Of a DNA stretch of 64,000 bases, positions 1 to 11,470 are shown piece by piece. The stretch's first letter is position 1, and every line of letters starts with the position of its first letter. Origin of the DNA: Polynucleobacter sp. HIN11 (GTDB taxonomy: Bacteria > Pseudomonadota > Gammaproteobacteria > Burkholderiales > Burkholderiaceae); assembly GCF_030297675.1 (NCBI RefSeq), contig NZ_AP028142.1, positions 1 to 64,000 of the forward strand. Direction: 5' to 3'. The notes under the pieces are model-generated. The model was not told the DNA's origin and did no database searches. It saw nothing but the letters and a program-made list of their open reading frames with translations. Position numbers and translations under genes: made by a program.

Positions 1-24
1 AGAGAAACTCTGTTTACACACAAC

Positions 25-64
25 TTATCCACAGCTTATCCCCTGTACTTTTGCTTGTGGATAA
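25..64. promoter_or_regulatory. DnaA boxes upstream of dnaA
   Basis: Two perfect DnaA boxes face each other: TTATCCACA at 25-33 on the plus strand and its reverse complement TGTGGATAA at 56-64. They lie 37 bases before the dnaA start codon. DnaA boxes here commonly serve dnaA autoregulation or act as part of the origin; which of the two applies is inference. Confidence 0.8.
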
Positions 65-100
65 CTTTTAACACTGGCTACAATCGATAACTAATTTCGT

Positions 101-1582
101 ATGAGCAAACCCGATCTACCCCCCCTTCTTATGCACCCAAATCCCTTAGGTTTTTGGGATTTAGCTCTGGAAACCCTGGCCAAAGAGCTCTCGCCACAAC
201 AATTCAAAACCTGGATTCAACCTCTTAAAATAAAGGGTTACGACGAAAGTGAGCGGTTACTATTAATTGGCGCGCCCAACCCCTTTAAGCTTGACTGGAT
301 CAAACGGACCTTTTCTATAAGGCTCCATGAAATCGCCTCTTCTTATTTTGGGGGGCCGATTAACCTTCAATTTACGCTCGGTGCCGATCCATCAAAAAAC
401 ATCACCAAAATACCTGGTCCCGGCTTTCGCCCCGAAGGTTTAACTGAGGGCGCCGCTGGCACCGCCGTATCGACAGGGCCCACATTAATTGCTGAGGGTT
501 TGGGGGCTGAGCCTGATGAGGCTTCGGAAACCAACCTTGGTGCCGCGCTTGCTGACCGCGAACACTCCAAGCTGAATCCTGGTCTAACCTTTGAGAGCTT
601 TGTTACTGGCAAAGCAAATCAACTAGCTCGCGCAGCCTCCATTCAGGTTGCCCACAATCCTGGGGCATCTTATAACCCAATGTTTTTGTATGGCGGCGTT
701 GGTTTAGGAAAAACCCATTTAATCCACGCAATTGGCAACCATCTTCTAAAAGAAAAGCCCGATGCCAAAATTCGGTACATACACGCCGAACAGTATGTGT
801 CAGATGTCGTTAGAGCATATCAACAAAAGGCGTTTGATCGGTTTAAGCGCTATTACCACTCCTTAGACCTTTTGTTAATTGATGACATTCAGTTTTTTGG
901 TGGCAAGTCGCGCACCCAAGAGGAGTTCTTTTATGCCTTTGAAGCCCTCATTAGCAATGGGGCACAGGTCATTATTACTAGCGATACCTATCCAAAAGAA
1001 ATGGAGGGCATCGATGAGCGGTTGATTTCTCGTTTTGATTCCGGACTAACTGTCGCTATTGAACCCCCAGAACTTGAAATGCGAGTAGCAATTTTGATGA
1101 AGAAAGCCGCAGCCGAAGGCATTCCAATGGGTGAGGATGTTGCATTTTTTGTTGCTAAACACCTACGCTCCAACATTCGGGAGCTTGAGGGGGCACTAAG
1201 AAAAATTTTGGCTTACGTTCATTTTCATGGCAAAGAAGTCAATATTGAGGTGGCCCGCAGCGCCCTTAAGGATCTTTTATCAATTCAGAACCGTCAAATT
1301 TCGGTTGAAAGTATCCAAAAAGTGGTTGCCAGCTTCTATAACATCAAGGTTGCCGACATGTACTCCAAAAAGCGGCCCGCCAATATTGCCCGACCCAGGC
1401 AAATCGCGATGTTTATTGCCAAGGAGCTAACCCAAAAAAGTCTGCCTGAAATTGGTGAACTTTTTGGCGGCAGAGACCATACTACGGTTTTGCATGCGGT
1501 TCGCAAAATTGCTGAGGAGCGCCAACACGACTCTCACCTTAACCACGAACTGCATGTCCTTGAGCAGAGTTTGAAAAACTAG
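101..1582 (+). CDS. dnaA: Chromosomal replication initiator protein DnaA
   Basis: DnaA binds DnaA boxes at oriC as an ATP-dependent oligomer and opens the duplex for helicase loading. The 493-residue product (E. coli 467) shows domain I at about 1-90, a low-complexity linker at about 95-155, and an AAA+ domain with Walker A GGVGLGKT at 198-205 and Walker B LLLIDD at 257-262. The C-terminal DNA-binding domain carries the signature DHTTVLHAV near 459-467. The ATG start has no clear Shine-Dalgarno sequence, but domain I is complete from it. DnaA boxes lie on both sides of the gene, as is typical of a dnaA-oriC locus. Confidence 0.98.
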   Translation: MSKPDLPPLLMHPNPLGFWDLALETLAKELSPQQFKTWIQPLKIKGYDESERLLLIGAPNPFKLDWIKRTFSIRLHEIASSYFGGPINLQFTLGADPSKNITKIPGPGFRPEGLTEGAAGTAVSTGPTLIAEGLGAEPDEASETNLGAALADREHSKLNPGLTFESFVTGKANQLARAASIQVAHNPGASYNPMFLYGGVGLGKTHLIHAIGNHLLKEKPDAKIRYIHAEQYVSDVVRAYQQKAFDRFKRYYHSLDLLLIDDIQFFGGKSRTQEEFFYAFEALISNGAQVIITSDTYPKEMEGIDERLISRFDSGLTVAIEPPELEMRVAILMKKAAAEGIPMGEDVAFFVAKHLRSNIRELEGALRKILAYVHFHGKEVNIEVARSALKDLLSIQNRQISVESIQKVVASFYNIKVADMYSKKRPANIARPRQIAMFIAKELTQKSLPEIGELFGGRDHTTVLHAVRKIAEERQHDSHLNHELHVLEQSLKN

Positions 1583-1829
1583 CCTGTGGATAAGCCTGTG
1601 GAAGGCAAATGGGATAACCCTGTTAATAGGTGATTGATAAGTTTGTGAATAAGCAGTTTGTCTTTTTTGAACCAAACCCTGTTCACATTTTATCCATACC
1701 TTATACCGAACTTATCCACACCAATTTTTCTCAAAAAGAGCCTGATTTCACTATAAAATTTAACTTATCAACAGAAAAAATCGGTCTTATTATTACTACG
1801 ATATAAATATAAAAAGGAATTTAAAAACA
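1583..1829. other. oriC: Candidate replication origin oriC (dnaA-dnaN spacer)
   Basis: This 247-bp AT-rich spacer carries DnaA boxes TGTGGATAA (1585-1593), TTATCCACA (1712-1720), TTATCAACA (1765-1773) and the one-mismatch forms TGTGAATAA (1644-1652) and TTATCCATA (1690-1698). After the last box comes an A-run, a short TCGG, then TAT-TAT-TAC-TAC at 1788-1799 and an AT-rich tract at 1801-1829. That order (boxes, short GC, repeated trinucleotides, AT-rich) matches the basal unwinding system described for other bacterial origins. Function is inferred from position and motifs. Confidence 0.85.
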
Positions 1830-2945
1830 ATGCAACTAATCAACGCTACCCGAGATGAATTGCTAAAACCATTACAGGTGGTTAGTGGTATTGTTGAGCG
1901 CCGTCATACCTTAGCAATTTTGGCGAATTTACTTTTTAAAAAGACAGGGTCTTCGGTCTCGTTTGTTTCTACCGATATCGAAATACAAATTACGACTAAG
2001 GCAAATTTTGGAGTTGGTGATGATGATGTCACCACAACAGTTGGCGCTCGAAAAATTTTAGATATTTTGCGAGCACTACCAGAGGGCCCTGTAAACCTTA
2101 ATCTTAAAGATAACAAAATGGTGGTGCAAAGCGGTAAGAGCCGGTTTTCTCTTCAAACCTTAGCCGCCTCCGAATTTCCTGTCATGCAAACCCACTCTGA
2201 AGCTCAGGCAAGCTGGGGGATGAGTCAAATAAAATTCCGTCAACTCATCAGTCAAGTGTATTTCGCAATGGCTCAACAAGATATACGCTATTACTTAAAC
2301 GGTATGCTTTTAGTTGTGGATGGCAAGGATGTGATTGCGGTTGCAACCGATGGTCATCGTCTTGCTTATAGCCACACCGAGCTTGATGCGAGCCCCACAG
2401 GAAATGGTCAAAAACAAGAAATTATTATTCCTCGTAAAACGATTTTAGAGTGTCAACATTTGTTGCAGGATACAGACGAGGCGGTTGACATTAGTATTAG
2501 CAATAATCAAATCAAATTCACTTTTGGTGATATCGAATTAATCTCGAAGTTGGTCGAGGGTAAGTTTCCAGACTATCAGAGAGTAATTCCAAAGGGGCAC
2601 AAAAATACACTTTCTGTAAATCGTGAAGTTTTGCAGGCAGCGTTGCAGCGGGCGGCTATTTTGACAACCGAAAAGTTTAAAGGTGTTCGCTTTTCACTAA
2701 CAACTAACAAAATTACGATACAGTCTACAAACGCGGAGCAAGAAGAGGCCCAAGAGGAAATTGAAACCAATTATGCTGGCGACGCCGTTGAGATTGGGTT
2801 TAACGTTAGCTATCTTCTTGATGTCTTAGCTAATATTAAAAACGAAGAAATTCAAATTAGTCTTGGTGATGCTAACAGTAGTGCTGTTATTACATTACCC
2901 GGATCAGAGGCGTTTAAATACGTTGTAATGCCAATGCGCATTTAA
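1830..2945 (+). CDS. dnaN: DNA polymerase III sliding clamp, beta subunit
   Basis: DnaN forms the ring-shaped dimer that tethers DNA polymerase III and many repair proteins to DNA. The 371-residue product is close to the usual length (E. coli 366) and ends in the family-typical VVMPMRI. No catalytic residues are expected, as the protein is three repeated clamp folds. The ATG at 1830 is preceded by AAAGGAA. It lies directly after oriC and 35 bases before gyrB, so it probably shares transcripts with gyrB. Nothing is unusual apart from somewhat AT-rich codon use. Confidence 0.98.
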   Translation: MQLINATRDELLKPLQVVSGIVERRHTLAILANLLFKKTGSSVSFVSTDIEIQITTKANFGVGDDDVTTTVGARKILDILRALPEGPVNLNLKDNKMVVQSGKSRFSLQTLAASEFPVMQTHSEAQASWGMSQIKFRQLISQVYFAMAQQDIRYYLNGMLLVVDGKDVIAVATDGHRLAYSHTELDASPTGNGQKQEIIIPRKTILECQHLLQDTDEAVDISISNNQIKFTFGDIELISKLVEGKFPDYQRVIPKGHKNTLSVNREVLQAALQRAAILTTEKFKGVRFSLTTNKITIQSTNAEQEEAQEEIETNYAGDAVEIGFNVSYLLDVLANIKNEEIQISLGDANSSAVITLPGSEAFKYVVMPMRI

Positions 2946-2962
2946 GTTTTGATGCCCAATAA

Positions 2963-5479
<2,517 letters not shown>

Positions 5480-5483
5480 CCTC

Positions 5484-5969
5484 ATGAAAAATAACAAAGC
5501 CCCGAAAACCGTGGCCAAATCATCCATTGCCGTTAAAAACTCGAAAATCCACGGTCGCGGGGTTTTTGTAAAAAAAGAAATTCCAAAGGGCTCGGCAATT
5601 ATTGAATACATTGGGGAGCGGATTAGCTGGAAGGAGGCTCTGCGTCGCCATCCACATGATCCAGAACAACCGAACCACACTTTTTATTTTTCTTTGGAAG
5701 ACGGTCGGGTCATTGATGCGAATGTTGGCGGTAATGCGGCGCGCTGGATTAACCACTCCTGTAAACCAAATTGCAAGGCAGACGAAATCTCGGTCGACGG
5801 CGAGGGGCGAGTATTTATTTTTGCAAAACGCAAGCTTCTTCCCGGCGAAGAGCTTTTCTATGACTATTCCTTAAATTTAGACGAAAAGCCAACCAAAAAG
5901 TTACTGAAGGAATATGCCTGTTATTGTGGCCATAAAAAGTGCCGAGGCACGATGCTCGACATCGATTGA
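5484..5969 (+). CDS. SET-domain protein (predicted protein-lysine methyltransferase)
   Basis: SET domains transfer a methyl group from S-adenosylmethionine to lysine side chains. The 161-residue protein is essentially one SET domain. HGRGVF at 23-28 and WINHSCKPNC at 88-97 form the cofactor and pseudoknot region, and GEELFYDYS at 121-129 contains the expected catalytic tyrosine. Three post-SET cysteines lie in CYCGHKKC at 146-153. No signal peptide or membrane segment is visible, so it is probably cytoplasmic. It starts four bases after gyrB and is followed by a DUF3717-like gene. The fold is clear; the substrate is unknown, and ribosomal or nucleoid proteins are only guesses. Confidence 0.9.
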   Translation: MKNNKAPKTVAKSSIAVKNSKIHGRGVFVKKEIPKGSAIIEYIGERISWKEALRRHPHDPEQPNHTFYFSLEDGRVIDANVGGNAARWINHSCKPNCKADEISVDGEGRVFIFAKRKLLPGEELFYDYSLNLDEKPTKKLLKEYACYCGHKKCRGTMLDID

Positions 5970-5981
5970 TCGGTTGTCGAC

Positions 5982-6209
5982 ATGCTCTTCGTTTCCATTC
6001 AAGAGATAGAGGCCGCCATTAATTATTGGCGCTCCCAGTCACCCTCTCGCGGCGATGAACTGATTTTGTCTAAAGAGGCTAGTGCGTTAGCAAAGCCTTA
6101 TGCACTCATGATTATCCAGGGCGCACAACGAATTCCGCTTGATATGCTCGACGAGCTTAGTAAAGAATCGTTTGCCAAGTTTGTGGCCTGGAAGTCGCAG
6201 ACTAAATAA
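5982..6209 (+). CDS. Small DUF3717-like protein of unknown function
   Basis: A 75-residue protein lies 12 bases after the SET-domain gene on the same strand. It begins with FVSIQEIEAAINYWRSQSPS and continues with a segment containing KEASALAKPYALMI, a pattern I associate with the DUF3717 family of Burkholderiales. That assignment is from memory of the pattern and not from a search. It looks soluble and mostly helical, with no cysteines, signal peptide or membrane segment. Spacing suggests cotranscription with the SET gene and gyrB. I cannot assign a function. Confidence 0.75.
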   Translation: MLFVSIQEIEAAINYWRSQSPSRGDELILSKEASALAKPYALMIIQGAQRIPLDMLDELSKESFAKFVAWKSQTK

Positions 6210-6232
6210 TTGGCAATTTCTTAAGCCAAGCC

Positions 6233-7024
6233 ATGGAAACCGTAGTTGATTTCAGTTCATATTTATGGCTTTTGCTTTTAGTGGCTGCGTTTGCTTCGGG
6301 TTTTGTTGATGCAATTGCTGGTGGTGGAGGATTAATACAGGTGCCAGCTTTATTTGCTGCCTACCCAGACACTCATCCAGCAACGCTTCTGAGCGCCAAT
6401 AAGGTTTCCTCGATTGGCGGAACTATCAACGCAGCAAGGCGCTATTTGCGTCATGCAAAGTTACCTTGGAATATCTTGGGCCCAGCCATCGTTGCCGGTT
6501 TTATCGGGGCGCTTTTGGGCGCTCTGGCGGTAAGTGTATTTCCGCCTGAGCCTCTTCGAAAGGCTTTGCCATTTATGTTGGCGATTTTGTTGGCCTACAC
6601 CTGGTTTGCCCCGAACATGGGTCTTGAGAATCGCCCCGCCCACAAAATAGGTCGCTACGAGGCTCCTAAGGCGGTGGCGATGGGCTTGGTCATCGGGTTT
6701 TATGACGGATTTTTTGGCCCAGCAACCGGAAGTTTTTTTCTGTTCGCTTTTGTCCGAATCTTTTACTTTGACTTTCTGCACGCATCTGCCGCGACCAAAT
6801 TAGTTAATGTCACCACTAATCTGGCCACGATCATCATGCTTACAAGTCTTGGTTTCATTGATTGGCCCCTCGGCTTGAGCCTCATGGTGGCCAATATTCT
6901 TGGCAGTCAGGTGGGAAGCATGTTGGCGATTGCGCATGGCAGCCAATTTGTTCGGAAAATATTCTTAATTGTGGTGTTAGCCCTTATCGCTCGATCGACC
7001 TACTCAGCATTTTTTTCCAATTAA
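6233..7024 (+). CDS. TSUP/TauE-SafE family membrane permease
   Basis: The 263-residue protein is very hydrophobic with about eight predicted membrane segments. Near the N-terminus it has the family-typical GFVDAIAGGGGLIQVPAL, and a related half-repeat GFYDGFFGPATGSFFL in the second half. This fits the 4-TMS sulfite/sulfonate exporter (TSUP) superfamily in the inner membrane. The transported substrate cannot be told from sequence; sulfite, sulfonates or other organic anions are all known in the family. The gene lies 23 bases after the DUF3717-like gene and ends 40 bases before a parS site. Confidence 0.88.
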   Translation: METVVDFSSYLWLLLLVAAFASGFVDAIAGGGGLIQVPALFAAYPDTHPATLLSANKVSSIGGTINAARRYLRHAKLPWNILGPAIVAGFIGALLGALAVSVFPPEPLRKALPFMLAILLAYTWFAPNMGLENRPAHKIGRYEAPKAVAMGLVIGFYDGFFGPATGSFFLFAFVRIFYFDFLHASAATKLVNVTTNLATIIMLTSLGFIDWPLGLSLMVANILGSQVGSMLAIAHGSQFVRKIFLIVVLALIARSTYSAFFSN

Positions 7025-7064
7025 ATCAACAACTTAAATTTTTTTGTATCCCCGGCCACCGGAT

Positions 7065-7080
7065 TGTTTCACGTGAAACA
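7065..7080. promoter_or_regulatory. parS: parS site 1
   Basis: The 16-bp perfect palindrome TGTTTCACGTGAAACA matches the widespread chromosomal parS sequence bound by ParB. It lies 40 bases upstream of the mnmG ATG in the operon that encodes ParA and ParB. It overlaps the predicted -35 region (TTCACG, 7068-7073) of the mnmG promoter. Confidence 0.95.
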
Positions 7081-7096
7081 GTAAAAATGCTATGAT
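7068..7096 (+). promoter_or_regulatory. Predicted promoter of mnmG-rsmG-parAB
   Basis: An extended -10 (TGC then TATGAT at 7091-7096) lies 17 bases after TTCACG (7068-7073), which is inside the parS palindrome. The -10 is good and the -35 is only moderate. ParB bound at parS would be expected to cover the -35, so regulation by ParB is plausible but inferred. Confidence 0.5.
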
Positions 7097-7119
7097 CAAC
7101 GCCCTAATTGGGCAAATCC

Positions 7120-9039
7120 ATGTTTTATTTCAAGAAATTTGATGTGATTGTGGTCGGCGGCGGTCATGCAGGAACCGAAGCCGCACTTGCGTCTGCTCGG
7201 AGAGGATCAAACACCTTATTAATTACCCACAGCATCGAAACACTTGGGGCAATGAGCTGTAACCCTTCAATCGGGGGTATTGGCAAGGGTCATCTAGTAA
7301 GAGAGATTGATGCCTTGGGCGGAGCCATGGCGGTCGCAACCGATGAGGCTGGCATTCAATTTCGGATCTTGAACTCAAGCAAGGGCCCAGCGGTTCGGGC
7401 AACCCGGGCTCAGGGCGATCGAATTCTATATAAGGCTGCGATTCGTCGGCGCCTCGAGAACCAGGCAAACTTGACCCTATTTCAGGCGGCCGTTGATGAT
7501 TTGATTGTGGTTGGAGATCGGGTTCGTGGGGTTAGAACCCAAAGCGGCCTTGAGTTTGAAGGAAAAAGTGTTGTATTAACCGCGGGCACTTTTCTGGATG
7601 GAAAAATTCATATCGGCCTAATGAACCATAGTGGTGGCCGGGCTGGAGATCCTGCTGCAACCACCCTTTCCGCTCGTCTAAAAGAGCTGAAATTACCGCA
7701 GGGGCGCTTAAAAACCGGAACTCCACCCCGCATTGATGGTAGGACCATTAATTTCTCAGTAATGCAGGAGCAGGCCGGAGACTTAGATCCTATTCCATGT
7801 TTTTCGTTTATGGGCAGACCCGAACAGCACCCGCCCCAGGTGCCCTGTTGGATAACCCATACTAATAGCCAAACGCACGACATTATTCGTTCCGGATTGG
7901 ACCGTTCGCCGATGTATACGGGGGTCATTGAGGGGGTTGGCCCGCGCTATTGCCCTTCGATTGAAGACAAAATCCATCGCTTTGCTGCTAAAGAGAGCCA
8001 CCAAATCTTCTTAGAGCCAGAGGGCTTAACAACCAACGAGTTTTATCCGAACGGAATTTCAACGAGCTTGCCATTTGATGTTCAAATGGCTCTGGTTCAC
8101 AGCATTCGTGGGCTTGAGAGTGCTGATATCGTCCGCCCAGGATATGCCATTGAGTATGACTATTTCGATCCGCGGCAGCTAAAGCATAGCCTAGAAACCA
8201 AGGCGATTAATGGCCTATATTTTGCCGGGCAGATTAATGGAACAACTGGGTATGAGGAGGCTGCGGCCCAGGGCCTGCTGGCGGGTATTAATGCAAGCCT
8301 TTCAGCACAAGACCAGGAGCCCTGGCTGCCCAAGAGAAGCGAGTCATACATTGGTGTTTTAGTTGACGATTTAATTACAAGGGGCGTGCAAGAGCCCTAT
8401 CGCATGTTCACTAGCCGCGCCGAATATCGTTTGAGTTTGCGGGAGGATAATGCCGATACGCGGCTTACCGAAATTGGACGAGGCCTTGGTCTGGTGGGTG
8501 ATGAGCAGTGGGAGTTTTTTCAACGAAAGCAGGAGCATGTTTCACGTGAAACATCGCGCTTACGCTCCTTCCGGGTTGGGCCAAAGCATCACACCGCTCA
8601 ACAACTGGAGGCATTTCTTGGTCAAGCCTTGGCGCATGAGTGTAGCTTGGCAGAGATCTTAAGACGACCCGAGGTTGATTACCGCTCGTTAATGAAAGTT
8701 GATCCGGTTTTTGTGCAGGACTCCCCAAGCCTTGAAGACCCTCATTTGGGGCGCCAGGTTTTTGATCAGGTAGAGGTTTCCATTAAATACGAGGGCTATA
8801 TTGAGCGCCAACGCGTTGAAATCGAGCGACATGAGCATTACGAAACACTTCGTTTGCCTGGGGACCTGGACTATTCCTTGGTTAAGGGCCTGTCAGTTGA
8901 GGTTTGGCAAAAGCTGAATTTGCATCAACCGGAAACCTTAGGCCAGGCATCGCGAATTTCAGGGGTAACGCCGGCCGCCATATCCTTGCTTTTGGTCCAC
9001 TTAAAAAAGGGTATTGGCAAAACCCAAATAGTGTCATGA
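7120..9039 (+). CDS. mnmG: tRNA uridine-5-carboxymethylaminomethyl modification enzyme MnmG (GidA)
   Basis: MnmG, with MnmE, installs the carboxymethylaminomethyl group at the wobble uridine of several tRNAs, using FAD and a folate donor. The product from ATG 7120 is 639 residues (E. coli 629). It has the FAD-binding GGGHAG at 13-18, the conserved CNPSIGG near the N-terminus and [16 protein letters not shown] later. A TTG at 7108 would add four residues, but ATG 7120 gives the usual [19 protein letters not shown] start. The gene contains a second parS site. Its stop overlaps the rsmG start as ATGA. Confidence 0.97.
   Translation: MFYFKKFDVIVVGGGHAGTEAALASARRGSNTLLITHSIETLGAMSCNPSIGGIGKGHLVREIDALGGAMAVATDEAGIQFRILNSSKGPAVRATRAQGDRILYKAAIRRRLENQANLTLFQAAVDDLIVVGDRVRGVRTQSGLEFEGKSVVLTAGTFLDGKIHIGLMNHSGGRAGDPAATTLSARLKELKLPQGRLKTGTPPRIDGRTINFSVMQEQAGDLDPIPCFSFMGRPEQHPPQVPCWITHTNSQTHDIIRSGLDRSPMYTGVIEGVGPRYCPSIEDKIHRFAAKESHQIFLEPEGLTTNEFYPNGISTSLPFDVQMALVHSIRGLESADIVRPGYAIEYDYFDPRQLKHSLETKAINGLYFAGQINGTTGYEEAAAQGLLAGINASLSAQDQEPWLPKRSESYIGVLVDDLITRGVQEPYRMFTSRAEYRLSLREDNADTRLTEIGRGLGLVGDEQWEFFQRKQEHVSRETSRLRSFRVGPKHHTAQQLEAFLGQALAHECSLAEILRRPEVDYRSLMKVDPVFVQDSPSLEDPHLGRQVFDQVEVSIKYEGYIERQRVEIERHEHYETLRLPGDLDYSLVKGLSVEVWQKLNLHQPETLGQASRISGVTPAAISLLLVHLKKGIGKTQIVS
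8538..8553. promoter_or_regulatory. parS: parS site 2 inside mnmG
   Basis: A second perfect TGTTTCACGTGAAACA lies within the mnmG reading frame, where it encodes part of HVSRET. It is about 1.46 kb from site 1 and 1.15 kb upstream of parA. Clustered parS sites near parAB and oriC are typical of ParABS chromosome segregation. Confidence 0.95.
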
Positions 9040-9695
9040 GCCCTGAGGTTGGTGAGGGCCTAAAGGCGGCCGGCCTTTCCCCGGAGGAGGCTGCTGCAAT
9101 GCAATATTTTTTAGGCGAGCTGCTACGCTGGAATCGGGTCCATAACCTCACCGCTATTGATGAGACTGAGGCCGCATTTCATTTGCATCTTATTGATTCA
9201 ATTGTTGTTTTGCCGATATTGCGGCGATATTTACAGGCTCACTCGCGGACCAGTGGGGCGCCGATTCAAATTGCTGACTTGGGGTCGGGGGGCGGCTTGC
9301 CGGGCATTCCGCTGGCAATCCTTCAGCCCACATGGTTTTTTAGTTTGATTGAGTCAAGCAAGAAAAAGGCCGCATTTTTACAGCATGTTCGTGGCGGTTT
9401 GGGCCTAGGTCATCTTCAAATTATGGCAAGTCGTGTTGAAAATGTGGCCAAGACCCACCGGGCATTTTTTGATGCCATTACTGCAAGAGCATTTACGCGT
9501 CTTCATAAACTGCTAGACCTTTCAGCCCCTTTATTAAAATCATCGGGGTTTGTATTTGCGATGAAGAGTCAACAAAGCGAAGAGGAAATTTCTGAGGTAT
9601 CGAGCAAAGACTGGACGCTACTTGAGGAGTGTGAATTATCCTTGCCCGGGCAAACTCTTGATCGCCGACTCTTGGTTTTTCAGTACCAACAATAG
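9036..9695 (+). CDS. rsmG: 16S rRNA (guanine-N7)-methyltransferase RsmG (GidB)
   Basis: RsmG methylates N7 of G527 in 16S rRNA using S-adenosylmethionine. The open frame extends upstream to 8904 inside mnmG, but the ATG at 9036 overlaps the mnmG stop as ATGA. It gives a 219-residue protein (E. coli 207) beginning [10 protein letters not shown], so I choose it. The Rossmann SAM motif is [14 protein letters not shown], and the family feature [13 protein letters not shown] is present near the N-terminus. It is translationally coupled to mnmG and lies five bases before parA. Confidence 0.95.
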   Translation: MSPEVGEGLKAAGLSPEEAAAMQYFLGELLRWNRVHNLTAIDETEAAFHLHLIDSIVVLPILRRYLQAHSRTSGAPIQIADLGSGGGLPGIPLAILQPTWFFSLIESSKKKAAFLQHVRGGLGLGHLQIMASRVENVAKTHRAFFDAITARAFTRLHKLLDLSAPLLKSSGFVFAMKSQQSEEEISEVSSKDWTLLEECELSLPGQTLDRRLLVFQYQQ

Positions 9696-9700
9696 TTACT

Positions 9701-10471
9701 ATGGCTAAAACTTTTTGCATCGCAAATCAAAAGGGCGGGGTTGGAAAAACAACTACCGCAGTTAATCTGGCTGCCGGACTGGTTGCCCAGAGACAGCGCG
9801 TGCTTTTGGTGGATTTGGACCCCCAAGGAAATGCCACCATGGGCTCAGGAATTGATAAGTCGACGATCACAAGCGGCGTTTATCACGTGCTGATCGGAAT
9901 GGCTTCCGCAAGCGAAGCAATTCAGTTCGCAAAAGAATCTGGTTACAGTGTTTTGCCTGCAAATCGCGAATTGGCCGGAGCCGAGGTTGAATTGGTTGAT
10001 TTGGAGGGTCGGGAGGCAAGACTAAAAAACGCATTAAATGAGGTTGCTGATCAATACGATTTCATATTGATTGATTGCCCTCCCGCGCTGTCTTTGTTGA
10101 CCCTAAATGGTTTATGCGCAGCTAATGGCGTAGTGGTCCCCATGCAGTGTGAATACTTTGCTCTAGAGGGACTTTCTGATTTGGTTAATACCATTAAACA
10201 AGTTCATGCCAACTTAAACCCAGACTTGAAAATCATTGGGCTTCTAAGGGTTATGTTTGATACCCGGGTTACCTTACAGCAACAGGTTTCAGAGCAGCTC
10301 AATTCACATTTTGGCGACAAGGTGTTTAAGACCATTATTCCTCGTAATGTGCGCTTAGCCGAGGCCCCTTCATTTGGCTTGCCGGGCGTAATTTTTGACA
10401 AATCATCTCGAGGCGCTCAGGCCTATATTGAGTTTGCGGGTGAAATGGTTCAACGAATTAAAACGATGTAG
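9701..10471 (+). CDS. parA: Chromosome partitioning ATPase ParA
   Basis: ParA is the nucleoid-bound ATPase whose gradient moves ParB-parS complexes and so segregates the new origins. The 256-residue protein has the deviant Walker A KGGVGKTT at 11-18, the A-prime motif LLVDLDPQGNAT and Walker B-like LIDCPPAL. It starts five bases after rsmG and ends seven bases before parB. With two parS sites within 2.7 kb it forms a complete ParABS system. The short N-terminus without a DNA-binding domain is of the chromosomal type. Confidence 0.97.
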   Translation: MAKTFCIANQKGGVGKTTTAVNLAAGLVAQRQRVLLVDLDPQGNATMGSGIDKSTITSGVYHVLIGMASASEAIQFAKESGYSVLPANRELAGAEVELVDLEGREARLKNALNEVADQYDFILIDCPPALSLLTLNGLCAANGVVVPMQCEYFALEGLSDLVNTIKQVHANLNPDLKIIGLLRVMFDTRVTLQQQVSEQLNSHFGDKVFKTIIPRNVRLAEAPSFGLPGVIFDKSSRGAQAYIEFAGEMVQRIKTM

Positions 10472-10478
10472 GTGAACA

Positions 10479-11387
10479 ATGGGTGTGAATAAGAAAAAGG
10501 GATTGGGGCGCGGCCTTGACGCGTTATTGAGTGCTAGTAGCAAGGCGGGCGATGCGGACCCTGTTGCCGACAAGGCACTGCAGTCGCTAGTACTGCAGCG
10601 TTTGCAGGCGGGTAAATATCAGCCTCGAACCATTATGGCTGATGAGCCACTAAAAGAATTGGCTGACAGTATTCGAGAGCGCGGTGTGATGCAGCCCCTC
10701 TTGGTTCGTGAAATTGAAGGTGGTCGCTACGAAATTATTGCGGGTGAACGACGATTTCGAGCTGCAAAACTAGCGGGTCTTAATGAGGTGCCCGTACGAA
10801 TCTTAGAGGTCGACGACCAGGCCGCAGCTGCGATTGCCCTCATTGAGAACATGCAGCGGGAGGATTTAAATCCCCTAGAAGAGTCGCGAGGACTATCTCG
10901 TCTGATTCATGAATTCAGCTTTACTCATGAGCAGGCCGCAAAAGCCGTTGGTAAATCGAGAAGCGCCATTACTAACCTGCTTCGCCTATCGCAACTCTCC
11001 GGAGCGGTTCAAGCGATGCTTTTATCTGGTGATTTGGATATGGGCCATGCAAGGGCGCTCTTGTCCCTGCCGGGCGCAAGCCAAGTTGCCTTGGCCCAAA
11101 AAATTGTTGCCCAAGGCCTTTCAGTTCGTGAGGCAGAGCGATTGGCGAGTTCGGTGGCTCTGGCTGCGGGCGATTTATCCCGAAATACCCCCACAAAGGG
11201 AAAAAAGAAGCACTTAATCAGCCAAGACCAAGATTACAAACGCCTTGCCCAAGCTCTGGCTGATTTAGTTGGGCTAGAGGCTGTTTTTAAGACCAATAAA
11301 AGGGGCGGAGAGTTACGCTTTTACTTTAGCCACTTTGATGAGCTTGATTCGCTAATAAAAAAACTGGGAATTAAGGATCATTCTTAA
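10479..11387 (+). CDS. parB: Chromosome partitioning protein ParB
   Basis: ParB loads at parS as a CTP-dependent sliding clamp and is the cargo of ParA. The 302-residue protein shows the N-terminal GRGLDALL, the CTP-binding box GERRFRA at 89-95 and ENMQRED at 123-129. A helix-turn-helix at about 151-171 (AAKAVGKSRSAITNLLRL) is expected to read parS. The C-terminal region would dimerise. A GGTGAAC sequence precedes ATG 10479. It is the last gene of the mnmG-rsmG-parA-parB cluster, and a separate promoter for atp genes follows. Confidence 0.97.
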   Translation: MGVNKKKGLGRGLDALLSASSKAGDADPVADKALQSLVLQRLQAGKYQPRTIMADEPLKELADSIRERGVMQPLLVREIEGGRYEIIAGERRFRAAKLAGLNEVPVRILEVDDQAAAAIALIENMQREDLNPLEESRGLSRLIHEFSFTHEQAAKAVGKSRSAITNLLRLSQLSGAVQAMLLSGDLDMGHARALLSLPGASQVALAQKIVAQGLSVREAERLASSVALAAGDLSRNTPTKGKKKHLISQDQDYKRLAQALADLVGLEAVFKTNKRGGELRFYFSHFDELDSLIKKLGIKDHS

Positions 11388-11405
11388 TAAAAGTGTCTAA
11401 AACAA

Positions 11406-11434
11406 TTGACCTTCACTAGGGTAAATACTAAAAT
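11406..11434 (+). promoter_or_regulatory. Predicted sigma-70 promoter of the atp operon
   Basis: TTGACC at 11406-11411 and TAAAAT at 11429-11434 are separated by 17 bases, close to the housekeeping consensus. The site lies in the parB-atpI spacer, 37 bases before the chosen atpI start. Confidence 0.75.
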
Positions 11435-11470
11435 CTTGAGGCTTAATTGATTCCCAAAAAAGATCAATCA

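Noticed and set aside
8904..9035. 44-residue N-terminal extension of RsmG
   Set aside because: It lies wholly inside mnmG; the ATGA overlap at 9036 gives the usual coupled start.
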